Shown piece after piece: positions 44,541-53,420 of a stretch of 64,000 nt of DNA. The position numbers were made by a program, and so were the translations under genes. How positions within the stretch are numbered: the first letter of the stretch is position 1; each line of letters starts with the position of its first letter. The notes below the pieces were generated by a model, which did no database searches, had not been told where the DNA came from, and worked only from the letters and a program-made list of their open reading frames with translations. Origin of the DNA: Conchocele bisecta (taxonomy: Eukaryota; Mollusca; Bivalvia; Lucinida; Thyasiridae); NCBI GenBank assembly GCA_029237695.1, contig CM055272.1, positions 38,158,901-38,222,900 of the forward strand, in the 5' to 3' direction.

Positions 44541-44857
44541 TCGCAGTTGGTCGTCGTCGGTTCGCATGTCTAGCCATAGCGTGTACTTGGAAGTCAGGAA
44601 CTCTGCGACAGAAACGTCCGACTGCAGGTCTTTGGCCACCGCGGCAACCTCTGGGGCGCGCTTAGAACCAGCAGCAAATTGCTTTTTGGCTTCGTCCCAC
44701 TGCTGGTGCGCGCGAAGGCCCTGGCTGTAGAGCTGATTGGGGAATCCCTCGATCGTCACCTGGACCTGTGTGATTTTTGGGTTATAATATTTGTCAGTTT
44801 TTCTAGCCCTGAGCGCGAACCGGGCCTCATCGAACAGCATCAGTATGCCTTTCACGA
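44025..44857 (-). other. In-frame capsid-ATPase chimeric ORF
   Basis: One uninterrupted frame of ~276 residues joins the capsid C-terminal part (to DMRTDDDQLRG, about residue 105) to the ATPase (from RCILTHCDPTVRHNK). The junction is near 44525-44543. The missing capsid end and missing ATPase Walker A half show that a deletion, not a designed fusion, made this ORF. The likely initiator is GTG, which also argues against a real start. Confidence 0.7.
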
Positions 44858-45496
44858 GCGGGCGGGGACGTTGATATTAATATTCCACAATGTATCGCTT
44901 TTGTCTTTCGTCATCTTGCGATGGCGAAGAACTCGGTCGTAAAGCATGGCAAGGCGTCCGGCATACTGGGTTCTAATGAATCGCGCGAGGTCAGGCATCG
45001 TGACCATGTCTTACTCCAGCGATTTTTTGTCGATCGAATACCTTGATGCCATGTCAGTGGCTATGAGGACGACCCGGCCATAGTCGTTGAACGTTAGTTC
45101 GTATTCGAGGCGGTCCACCAAAGCCCTCTGAAGGTATGGCATGTGGCTCTCCAGCAGCTCAAAGTAGAGTGGGATGTAGAAGCGGTTGCCGTAAGCAGCG
45201 GCCGCGATCGCATTGTCTCTTGCGCTGTCTTCCACAGGTCTTGGTAGCAATGGTAGACGTCGCTATCGTCGATCAACATCACCTCATTACCAGATAGTGA
45301 AAGCGAGGCGAACAGTCCCCGGCACAATGACGTCGTTAGCTCCTAGGTTGGGGATGGGGGCCAAGAGCTGCTGGTTCTGATCGAATGTCGATGGGTTGTT
45401 CGCAATGACCACTCTTTGTCTCACGCCTTTTGCCCCGAGGGGCTCCCGCAGTCTGCGGTATGGATCGAGTTTGCGCCCGTATTGACTTGAAGACAT
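44541..45496 (-). pseudogene. Double-jelly-roll-type major capsid protein candidate
   Basis: The start at 45496 gives MSSSQYGRKLDPYRRLREPL and NLGANDVIVPGTVRLAFTI, then frames change at about 45300, 45240, 45010 and 44857. Later pieces hold SGNEVMLIDDSDVYHCYQDL, AYGNRFYIPLYFELLESHMP, RLEYELTFNDYGRV, MLYDRVLRHRKM, DKYYNPKITQVQVTIEGFPN and FLTSKYTLWLDMRT. The LEYELTFND and YYNP.I..V.VTIEG..NQLY patterns fit the hexon-like capsid proteins of Polinton/adintovirus elements; I recognise the family but cannot test the fold. The C-terminus is deleted and fused to the ATPase. Broken by at least four frameshifts. Confidence 0.75.
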
Positions 45497-45584
45497 CTTC
45501 GAACAATACTATTGAACCCGTCTGGTTTTCTGTTCAATACATCCGAACGATACATCGTTAACGAAAGCTGGTCACGACATTGAC
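45497..45584. promoter_or_regulatory. Divergent intergenic region, capsid gene / 45585 gene
   Basis: 88 bp between a minus-strand ATG (45496) and a plus-strand ATG (45585), so both promoters must lie here. It contains an imperfect inverted repeat, TTCGAACAATAC..TTGAAC against GTTCAATACATCCGAA. No TATA box as clear as that at 47801 is visible. Regulatory role is inferred from position. Confidence 0.4.
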
Positions 45585-46141
45585 ATGAACGAATTCGATC
45601 GCAATACGGGTGCCCGTGACGAATACCTCGATGATGACGAAACGACATTCGTAGAGCTGCCTGGAACTTCAGCTGCGGTATGTGGGAGGTGGGAGGCCCC
45701 ACCCGAGACTCCGGCATGGGCGGGCGGTACCGATATTCCTGCGGGAATCGCCAAGGATGATCTGGAGACTCCCGGGAAAACGGAGTCTCGGGTGAAACGG
45801 TGGGAGAGTGAGGTGCCTGAATACGGCATCAAGGCCATGTTGGAGTTCCGCAGCACTAAAATAGGAGACATGTGGGTAGCTGAAACTTGCTGACGTTCAA
45901 GAACAACCCGGGCCGGTTCCTCAGCGCCTCTTCCGTTAACCGATATAGAGTACTCCTCGCTCGAGCTCTTGGAATGATCAAAAATGGTAAAAGCCCTCCA
46001 GTATACCGACGAAACGATGGCGTAGACGGCGGACGAAATAGAAGAGGCCGATCTCAACGAGGTCTCGCGTGTAGCCACCGACACTATTCGTACAATGGAG
46101 ATCAAGTTCAGCGAAAATTAGATAGACGAAATACTCAGCAC
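45585..46141 (+). pseudogene. Acidic conserved protein of the viral element
   Basis: MNEFDRNTGARDEYLDDDET opens a 102-residue frame rich in Asp/Glu and Pro (PPETPAWAGGTDIPAGIAKD), ending after KIGDMWVAE at a stop. Other frames continue with LTDIEYSSLELLE, SKMVKALQYTDETMA and TADEIEEADLNEVSRVATDT, the last running to just before the next gene, with stops between. A single longer protein seems likely originally. No domain recognised; a scaffold or minor virion protein is possible from its place next to the capsid gene. Confidence 0.45.
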
Positions 46142-46143
46142 GA

Positions 46144-46519
46144 TGGATGACACGCCGTTAAACCTTCGCGAAATCCGTGGACTCGATAAGGCTATGCAAA
46201 CTGTCCGGGGCAAACGAAGCGGTGCGGTGATTGCGCACGCGCCAACATCCGCGCCAGCACCCGCACCAGCCGGCGGCGCCAAAGAGTGGGTAAAAAAAAG
46301 CAACTAAAAGCCCTTGCCAGTCTCCTGGCTGAATTAGCCGGAAAAGCCGTTGCCGCGCTGTCTGGGCTGATAGGTGGTCTCGTCTCCTTCTTGCTATCTA
46401 TATTATCAAAATCGGCCGGATGGCTTGCCGATAATGCTTGGGCTTTAATCGTCGCGATCGCCGGTCTCCTACTATTCGCCGCCCGAGAGTGGCTTAGGTC
46501 AAAACCAAAGCGCGAATAG
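46144..46519 (+). pseudogene. Hydrophobic membrane-active-type small protein
   Basis: MDDTPLNLREIRGLDKAMQT opens a frame with an Ala/Pro-rich linker (APTSAPAPAPAGG) that stops at 46306. The next frame, entered across an A8 run at 46292-46299, holds KQLKALASLLAELAGKAVAA, LIGGLVSFLLSIL and WALIVAIAGLLLFAAREWLR, ending RSKPKRE. One A added to the run would join the frames, so a homopolymer slip is the likely lesion. A basic-tailed protein with amphipathic helix plus membrane span resembles in character the membrane-active minor virion proteins (pVI/pX type) of adenovirus-like viruses; this is an inference. Confidence 0.5.
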
Positions 46520-46548
46520 TCCGATCGCCACGAGGGCGACGACGAGCC

Positions 46549-47800
46549 CTAATTTTTCAGCCTCGTGGGCATCAGTTGGAACAACGGCGGAACTTGCTGT
46601 GGCACAGCAGTTTGTATTGTTGCGGGTGCTTGCGGTTTTATGAAATCGGTTCCATGTGCCAACACGGCGGTGCGCTTGCTGATATCCGCGTTCACGTTCC
46701 CGTTATGGCCGATCTTTTGTTGGGCGGTGGCGATTACGATCTGATTATTGCAACCGTCAACCCGGCCGTCTCGCAGTATCATATTGCTCGGCGCCATGTA
46801 CATACCTATTACAAATACATAGTCTACTGCGGTGTCAGCATACTGTAAAATGTCTTCATACGGCTGGATCGTTGCCGGGAGGTCTACCGGAGATGAGACG
46901 GCGTCTTCGACGTTTGCCAAGAACCGTTGAGGTCGTTGAGGCGAGGAACCCCGGCCTGCGTGAGCCCCAGACCCTTATCTAACATAAATGTACCCCAAGC
47001 GTCCTGGACCCCAGTAGCTTGCTGTATGTAATCAACGTGAGCTCGTCTCGGAGGTAGCCAATCGCAGGATGAGACACCGCAGTGCCGGCCACCAGAAACT
47101 TCCGGCCCAAATTTCATCGTTGAGGGGTCAAAATTCCCGGCGTTTCGACTGACGATGTGATCGCCGGAGTGATCGTGCCTAAAATCCGTCTGCGTCCAAA
47201 TCCCGTGGCCCCGAATGAGAACGTCCTCGAGGCCAGTGCTGCTCGGAAATGCTTTCTGGCGCCAGTCCGTTTCTTTTGAGACCCAAAATTCGTTACAAAG
47301 CCTTTCAAACACCCTATGGTCGTAGGCGTTGGAAATTGGATTCCGGCCGTCGTCCTGCGGCAGACAGATTTTCTGTTCTTTGAGAATCCTCCTAATAGTG
47401 AAATTCGTTCTTTGAGAATCCTTCTACGCGAAAGTCGTAAACGGCCATAAAGAAGGGATCCTCCGCGGCCAGACGGTCCTGAGAGGAAACCCCGCATCCT
47501 GCTGTTGTGCACCATACGGTGAAGTTGAGCTGATTCTGCCAAAACTGCACGGCGTTGCCTTCCACCCGTTCACGGCCTCCATGGTAGTAATATTGGGCAG
47601 TTTATATTTTTCAAAAATGTCGGGGAAGTTGGTTTGAAAGCCTGTTCCAGCTGTTGTCACTGTTGTACCAGCCGGGACAACTGTTGAGCTGCGACTTGGA
47701 TAGTGTGATGCACCAGCTGTGGAGCGCCTGCCTTAGCGACGTAGACCCCGCCGGGCTTGTACTTCGCGTCAGAATTAATGCCAAACGCCTTGGTATCCAT
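46549..47800 (-). pseudogene. Long conserved virion-type protein, frameshifted
   Basis: The start is MDTKAFGINSDAKYKPGGVY (ATG at 47798-47800). Lesions at about 47657, 47424 (where a TTCTTTGAGAATCCT block is duplicated) and 46915 break it. Pieces include GTGFQTNFPDIFEKYKLPNI, FERLCNEFWVSKETDWRQKA, RNAGNFDPSTMKFGPEVSGG, DAWGTFMLDKGLGLTQAG and DYVFVIGMYMAPSNMILRDG. Total about 415 residues. It shares a 22 bp divergent promoter with the 47823 gene and ends 30 bp from the convergent gene at 46519. Probably structural by position; the family is not named. Confidence 0.5.
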
Positions 47801-47822
47801 GGATATAAACAAATATATTATC
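47801..47822. promoter_or_regulatory. 22 bp bidirectional promoter spacer
   Basis: Only GGATATAAACAAATATATTATC separates the minus-strand ATG (47800) from the plus-strand ATG (47823). Both directions have a TATA-like core: AAATATATTATC-ATG on plus and TTGTTTATATCC-ATG on minus. The plus motif recurs immediately before the ATG at 48561. So short a spacer implies that transcription starts at or inside the flanking coding ends. Confidence 0.5.
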
Positions 47823-48515
47823 ATGTTTGCTACGCTCACCAATGTTCAAAGGGATGCTTGCACGCTTCAGAAGCCGATAGACAACTCTTGCGGGGAACGC
47901 CGTGCCGACGTCAGATCAATCACCTTCACAGTCGGATGGCGAAATGTTGAGGAGTACCAACAAGGGTTCGGCTACTTGAAGAACGAACCACCGGTAGGTG
48001 TAAAATTACCACCAGGTCTTTGGAGTTTGAGAGCGCTCCAAGCTTTTGTCGCGTCGGAGCTTGATGGTCGAGCCAGCCTCGCAATCTCGAAAGCCACCGG
48101 ATTCGCGACCTTGCCCGTCGAGCCTGCCAACCTCATAAGGATGACCACGACGTTGACCTTACAGCTCGGATTTAAAGCAACATACCCTTCTGAAAATAAG
48201 GGATGGTTTGAGACAGGTGAGCACGTCAGCGACATCCGAGTGAACTTCGCCTTCACGAAAACGGTCAGGGTCCACCTGGATCATCTGAACGCATCGTACA
48301 ACATGTTAAATGGTGCCCCCAGTATTCTCCTTAAGGTCGTGCACGCCAGCGACAGTTTCTATGGCGATACCCTGACCTTAGACTTCCCAACCCCCGAGAT
48401 GAAACGTTTGGAATCTGGTCCCATCCACGAATTGAAGATATCTATTCTCGATGATAAAGCGCGAGAGTTAAAGAACGATTACCCGATTTCTATCGTTCTC
48501 GAAATAACCGATTAA
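47823..48515 (+). CDS. Candidate penton/minor capsid protein, open frame
   Basis: 230 residues from MFATLTNVQRDACTLQKPID, open to a TAA at 48513-48515. An ATG 66 bases upstream (47757) and MDINKYII start within the divergent spacer or the opposite gene; I chose 47823 because the TATA-like AAATATATTATC lies directly before it. The protein is rich in alternating hydrophobic strands (SITFTVGW, MTTTLTLQLGFKATY, IRVNFAFTKTVRVHLDHL, HELKISILDDKA) and ends PISIVLEITD, a pattern typical of single jelly-roll virion proteins whose tail reads L.I.L.D....N...I.L.I. Penton identity is an inference. It is the longest intact gene in an otherwise decayed element. Confidence 0.55.
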   Translation: MFATLTNVQRDACTLQKPIDNSCGERRADVRSITFTVGWRNVEEYQQGFGYLKNEPPVGVKLPPGLWSLRALQAFVASELDGRASLAISKATGFATLPVEPANLIRMTTTLTLQLGFKATYPSENKGWFETGEHVSDIRVNFAFTKTVRVHLDHLNASYNMLNGAPSILLKVVHASDSFYGDTLTLDFPTPEMKRLESGPIHELKISILDDKARELKNDYPISIVLEITD

Positions 48516-48560
48516 GGATTCTACATAATATATATATATATTTATGAAATATATATTATC
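48516..48560 (+). promoter_or_regulatory. AT-rich promoter-like spacer with AAATATATATTATC
   Basis: 45 bp of almost pure A/T between the stop at 48515 and the ATG at 48561. It ends in AAATATATATTATC immediately before the ATG, matching the AAATATATTATC before 47823. Two genes with the same pre-start motif suggest a shared viral (late?) promoter element. Confidence 0.5.
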
Positions 48561-49088
48561 ATGAGCATATATGGCTCTGACAGTTCCAGCGCAAGCGCAG
48601 AAGAGGACGTTCCACCTGCAGACGCGGGCAGCAACGATGGGGTGGCAATGAGAAGAGAGTAGCGTAGCGCAGGCTCGCAGAGACGCGGCTACGGCGATTG
48701 CGCACGTTCAGCGATCATAACAGTTTGGGCCGAGGAGCGGTGTGCACTGAGCGCGGAGGCCTACGAATATTCATTTGGTTCCAACGCGAACAATACATAT
48801 ACGGGATACACCATGGCAGCGTCCGGGACGGTTCTACAAATGTCGGTCTGCTCGGTCAACTTTCGGGGACACGCTGCTACCGAAGTCCGAGTGAATCTCG
48901 TTCTGAACGGGGTAGAGCAGAAGTATGGCGTCACCAAGCACTCCGGGCAGAGGTCAGGGTTTACGATATCCGATGATGACACTCCAATTAAAGTTTCCGT
49001 CGGTGGTGTTATTAACTTTGTAACAAAAGTTGCTGACCAATCGAGTTCAGCTACTGTAGTGACACTGTTAATAGAACTTTATTTATGA
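48561..49088 (+). pseudogene. Beta-rich spike/fibre-like protein with one stop
   Basis: The frame from MSIYGSDSSSASAEEDVPPA runs 33 codons to a TAG at 48660 and continues in the same frame through 48813 to TGA at 49086-49088, about 175 residues in all. The C-terminal ~115 residues (EAYEYSFGSNAN, MAASGTVLQMSVCSVNF, EVRVNLVLNGVEQKYGVTKH, VVTLLIELYL) are beta-strand-like and could form a trimeric fibre or jelly-roll head; no family is recognised. A single premature stop is its only visible lesion. It overlaps the next gene by ATGA. Confidence 0.5.
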
Positions 49089-49809
49089 CGAATGCCGAAA
49101 AACTATATCCTGAGCTGCCGTCCGGGACGGGTGACCCGGTATCTTTTAGTATAACCAGGATCGTCGAAATACAACAGCATGAGGGAGAGACGCGGACGGG
49201 TCATGCAAACAATATAGGCGGGCAGTCAATGTCGTCGAGGGGGTGAACACCGTGCTAGCCTCAACTTCCGTTGTGAGCGGGATGGGGAGTGTGTCTTTAT
49301 TGTTAACAATCGTCGCCGTGCTGATCGTGGTGGCATTGAGTGCTGTCGCGGCAGGGGCAGGCCTACTTTGCATGGCGAGCAGACTCGTCGTCTGCAAACT
49401 CGAGGCCAAAAGTCGTAAGCACGACCGAATAGCTGTTCTCGTGAGGTCGAAGAAAAACAGTATCGACGTTATCGTGTCGAAAGCGATAGCCGACAACGAT
49501 ATATCAGATAGTGAGTTCAAACTGGTTGTCGAAGAGATGACCAGGTACCAGGAGTTAAAGGGCGCGGTCCGGTCCAAGGCCCGACCACACATTCTTGTTG
49601 ACGAAGACGTACACAACTCGTCATGGAGGGGAGGGCCGACGAGAGAAGGAATCTCCTCGCCCGCCTCGGGACGTAATATGCTTATTAGCGTGTCTGATGA
49701 CTGGGGAGGTCCCACCACCATACAGCCCAGCTGTTCCGTCGGTGCCACCTTACGAAGCATACACATTTCGGGTAAGTTTCCCCGTTACAAGTACACGCAA
49801 CCTCGATAA
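49085..49809 (+). pseudogene. Membrane protein with cytoplasmic helical domain
   Basis: Starts at the ATG of an ATGA overlap: MTNAEKLYPELPSGTGDPVS. A frameshift near 49200-49230 moves to the frame of VNTVLASTSVVSG, a membrane segment SLLLTIVAVLIVVALSAVAA (49285-49345), then a charged helical domain (KLEAKSRKHDRIAVLVRSKK, DSEFKLVVEEMTRYQELKG) to a stop at 49807-49809. The LE.K..KH..I..L......I...VSKA..D...SD.EF pattern looks like a conserved family of this element type, function unknown. In the last ~70 codons another frame (49595-49831) reads more naturally and includes PPPYSPAVPSVPPYEA. Confidence 0.5.
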
Positions 49810-49829
49810 GGCGAAATACACTCGGCTGT

Positions 49830-50277
49830 AAATACACACATGTTCATAACCCGTGTAATTGAAACATTGCCGTCTGCTTGGAATTTTGCTTTCTGACGTG
49901 ACGCGTGTGAAGGTTATCAAGAGGAAAAACTACACATCAGATCGGTTCGATCTTTCTAACTGACATTCTGATTTGAATTAGTTCTAAACGATAATACTTG
50001 CGAACACGTACTTCCTTGATAACCAGTCGATGCGTAGCGCGATTGCCACCGCATGGTTGACATAGCAGTGACGTGACTCGGATCTGGTCCCTACCCCGCA
50101 ATGCCGACATCGGCGAGGTTAAACCGTCCTCTTCGCATCCATTCCCGGTGATGCTTGCAATACTCGTAAATACCGGTACGATGACATCTCTCGTGACTAC
50201 ATGTCTTCAACCACGCACAATTATTCTTAACTCGAACCATTGTGTGATGATGATGATATATTCTGAGTATAACCTAA
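49830..50277. other. Right edge of the viral element, uncertain
   Basis: No gene is visible. GGTTATCAAG (49912-49921) and CTTGATAACC (50013-50022) form a short inverted pair ~100 bp apart. Composition moves from viral-like to host-like across this stretch. No copy of the left end could be looked for because the left end is truncated. Confidence 0.4.
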
Positions 50278-50440
50278 GGAGACTTATCTCTAACATGTTG
50301 TCAGAGGTGGTGACATCTCGCATCACCATCTCGTACGAGACGTCACTATGACGTCATACAACACAATCACAATGGGTTCTTGATATACCACATTCGACGA
50401 CATTGTCACTTTTTAGAGATTTTGTATTCTTGAGAAGGGG
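50278..50440 (-). repeat. Inverted copy of the 34290-34445 repeat
   Basis: GACTTATCTCTAACATGTTGTCAGAGGTGGTGACATCTCGCATC and on to TTTTTAGAGATTTTGTATTC is the reverse complement of 34290-34445 with few changes. Part of the same family (TCAGAGGTGGTGAC) also lies at 31160-31300. So host repeat from the palindrome region reappears just beyond the viral block. Confidence 0.85.
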
Positions 50441-51440
50441 GCACATTTGTTACTATATAAACCATACATTTTAAAACTCGTATCATTATGACTACTAGGC
50501 TTAACCATTTCAACCTCACATAACATAAAGGCAACATGTACAAACCCTGTAGATCCAGATGAGCCGTCTCATCGGGATCTGCAGTGTTTGGCAATATTTT
50601 TCAAATATTTTAAAAATACCTATTACCTCATGGAATAGTCCAGAAATGAGCATGGAACTATCAATGTCAGATATTAGGGCAAAATTGTTAATAGGCACTT
50701 CCAAATTAAATAAAACCCCATACAAATATTTTAATTTTTTCATAAATATACCAATTGTAATGGGTTGCTAAAGAGTATTTAAGGTGAAATGATTACGTGC
50801 ATTCAAGCCGCAAGGACATGATCAAGTTTGGAGGTGATTTTATTTTTATTATCTTATATTTAGAGAAAGTGTCACGCACCATACAGCGGGTCATGGTACG
50901 AGTTTGTGTTCAGATTTGATAGCGTGGTATGCATACAATAGTACTTTATTTATTATCTTATATTTAAGGGTAGAAATTGGCTCGAGGACCTTCCAAACCC
51001 GGGCATTTGAGCCCAAAAATGGCAGGCCAATGACCGTTGGCCCGTTTGTTTCCGAATTTACTAATATCTGCCATACAGTCGAAATATGTACATTAAATGA
51101 AGGAGACAATGAGGCGGTTAATTTAACCTAGCTAGTTCATTCTCCTATCGCACAAAGCCGGTACGTAAGACCGTGAAAAAGGCTGAGTGTGAGTGCATGT
51201 GATATATGGAGACTCAGCCGTAGCAGAACTATCCTATATGATAATGATATTTGACGGTTGGTCAGGGAAAACATATCAGGCAGGGAATGATCGATATTGG
51301 GCTATGTAAAGTATGATGTAATATGTTTTCGGGCCCAACTACTGTCGTTTCGCGGCTTATCGTTATATGCGAGATGCTATTATTCGAGTTCAGGTGCGGC
51401 GTTTAGCTGTTGTTATTACAATAGTAATTTCAAAGAGACA
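50440..51440. other. Gene-free stretch
   Basis: Nothing recognisable as a gene. Small ORFs at 50516-51131 lack domain features. Confidence 0.5.
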
Positions 51441-51560
51441 CATTATATGTAATTGTAATTGCCAATTATAAATTCGTGGATGGTACTTATAAAGAATTTC
51501 AATGAGACACATTATATGTACCATACACGAATTTATAATTGGCAATTACAATTTTTACTC
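51440..51560. repeat. Palindromic element around TAATTGCCAATTATAAATTCGTG
   Basis: GTAATTGCCAATTATAAATT is matched by AATTTATAATTGGCAATTAC around a ~50 bp loop, and AATTTCAA.GAGACACATTATATGTA is present twice as a direct repeat. A foldback repeat with no ORF. Confidence 0.75.
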
Positions 51561-52148
51561 CATAACAGCGTGTTCCAAACTTGTCTATGATCTTGTGTAT
51601 TTATCTAAATAATTGATCAGGAAATTATAAAATTGCATTTAAAATTAGTGTCGATCATTATGAAAACAGACACTATTGAAGTTATTTTGATTGCACAAGG
51701 GTTTGCATAGTTCAACATTTATTCAGCAAATCATTGACAATATGTTAAGTTGTCAGATTTTGTTTTATCGCATGATCTAGCCTGGTCTTGAATCCCATGA
51801 AGGCCTCTTTTTTGTCTGAAATGTTTTCGTTTGCTTTGTCACTTTATTAACATTTAAAGCATTTATATTTTTATGAAAATTATTGAATTGCTTGAAATGC
51901 AGTAATTATTTACTGCTTACATTCCTTCGGGTTTTGTTAAGTAATTATCTGCATGTGTGTTATTATTTATGTCACCGACTACAAGCAGAACCGTTAGCAA
52001 ATTGCATAAACCCAGTATAATTATGTGTCAATAGATTTCCATATGTACAAGGGCCCGGCTGATACACTGATTCAGCATAGCCCCATATCAGTCTGTACAT
52101 CCACTGATTAGTATCTACGCTGCTCACCCTGCAGTCACTGAACCATAT
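51560..52148. other. Gene-free stretch
   Basis: AT-rich, with no repeat or coding signal that I can support. Confidence 0.5.
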
Positions 52149-52149
52149 G

Positions 52150-52258
52150 TAATAGTTATAGTTCACGTATTGAAATTTTAATAAATTAATTTCGTAGCGA
52201 GCGCAAGCTAGCGAGAAATTAATTTATTAAACATTCAATTGTGAACTATAACTAACGT
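52150..52258. repeat. Palindromic element around TTAGTTATAGTTCAC
   Basis: GTTATAGTTCACGTATTGAA and AATAAATTAATTTC are mirrored by GAAATTAATTTATT and TTCAATTGTGAACTATAAC around TAGCGAGCGCAAGCTAGCGA. Nearly perfect ~105 bp foldback. Confidence 0.85.
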
Positions 52259-52387
52259 ATTGCATGCCGCGCCGCCTTCTTCGCGTGCACATGTTTGTTT
52301 CAATGCAAGTACCGGCGATACGCGCTTCCGACTTGTGATACTACTACGTTATTGGCCGTCTGACATCACAGCGCACGCACGTGTACA

Positions 52388-53420
52388 CGTCACGGTGGTT
52401 TCTGCCGCCAAGTGCACAATAATTGCTCAAACCAGGGTTTAAGAAAACTACCGTTTGGCATCACAATTGACAGTTTTTTTCTTAATCTGTGGTTTGGGTC
52501 CAAGCTAGGGTTTAGGCTTTTTATTGGATTACGACCTCAAACGGCAGTTTCTGGCCAAATGCACAATAATTACTCAAACTGGGATTTGAGAGCCTAAACC
52601 ATGGTTTAGACTCTCAACCTGGGGTTTAGTGAATTATTGTGCATTTGGCGAGCCTAAACTAGGGTTTGGGTAATCCAAACTGGGGTTTCAGCTCAAACAG
52701 TGGTTTAAGCTATCAGAAACCCTAGTTTGAGGGTCTAAACGGTGGTTTCTGCCACCAAGTGCACAATAATTGCTCAAGCCAGGGTTTAAGAAAACTACCG
52801 TTTGGGATCACAATTGACAGTTTTTTTCTTAATCTGTGGTTTGGGTCCAAGCTAGGGTTTAGGCTTTTTATTGGATTACGACCTCAAACGGCAGTTTCTG
52901 GCCAAATGCACAATAATTGCTCAAACTGGGGTTTGAGAGCATAAACCATGGCTTAGACTCTAAAACTGGGGTTTAGTGAATTATTGTGCATTTGGCGAGC
53001 CTAAACTAGGGTTTGGGCAGTCTAAACTGGGGTTTGAGCTCAAACCGTGGTTTAAGCTATCAGAAACCCTAGTTTGAGAGTCTGAACGGTGGTTTCTGCC
53101 GCCAAGTGCACAATAATTGCTCAAACCAGGGTTTAAGACAACTACCGTTTGGGATCACGATTGGCATTTTTTTGCTTAAACTGTGGTTTGGGTCCAAACT
53201 AGGGTTTAGGCTTTTTATTGAATTACGACCTCAAACGGCAGTTTCTGACCAAATGCACAGTAATTGCTCAAACTGGGGTTTCCTAAACCATGGTTTAAAC
53301 TCTCAACCTGGGGTTTAGTGAATTATTGTGCATTTGGTGAGCCCAAACTAGGGTTGGAGGAGCCTAAGCTAGGGTTTAAGCTCCAAACCATGGTTTATGA
53401 AATTATTGTACATTTGGCTT
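52388..53420 (+). repeat. 347 bp tandem repeat made of AAAC..GGTTT palindromes
   Basis: TGCACAATAATTGCTCAA recurs at about 52412, 52759 and 53106, a 347 bp period, with three units and a partial. Inside each unit many 12-14 bp inverted motifs occur every ~20 bp: AAACCAGGGTTT, AAACCATGGTTT, AAACTAGGGTTT, AAACTGGGGTTT and AAACGGCAGTTT. TGCACAATAATT is also inverted as AATTATTGTGCA. Apparent 60-70 residue ORFs repeat with the units and are not genes. Confidence 0.9.

Larger units (their letters stand above)
36451..49830. mobile_element. Endogenous Polinton/adintovirus-like DNA virus, decayed
   Basis: A 13.4 kb block, GC-richer and more densely coding than its surroundings. Genes: family B DNA polymerase (+), small proteins (- 41635-43926), packaging ATPase and major capsid candidates (- 44025-45496), two small proteins (+ 45585-46519), a long conserved protein (- 46549-47800) and three structural or membrane candidates (+ 47823-49809). 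Polymerase plus double-jelly-roll-type capsid plus FtsK/HerA-type ATPase is the hallmark set of Polintons/Mavericks and adintoviruses. No integrase or adenovirus-type protease is visible, the left end lacks a terminal repeat and the polymerase N-terminus is cut, so the copy is incomplete. Most genes carry stops or frameshifts. The right boundary (49830-50275) is uncertain. Confidence 0.8.

Noticed and set aside
45572..46105. 177-residue minus-strand ORF opposite the 45585 gene
   Set aside because: Ser-rich shadow of an Asp/Glu-rich plus-strand frame; the plus frame has a clear start and continues into the next conserved plus-strand gene.
52412..53318. Three similar 60-70 residue ORFs
   Set aside because: They repeat at the 347 bp unit spacing and are products of the tandem repeat.
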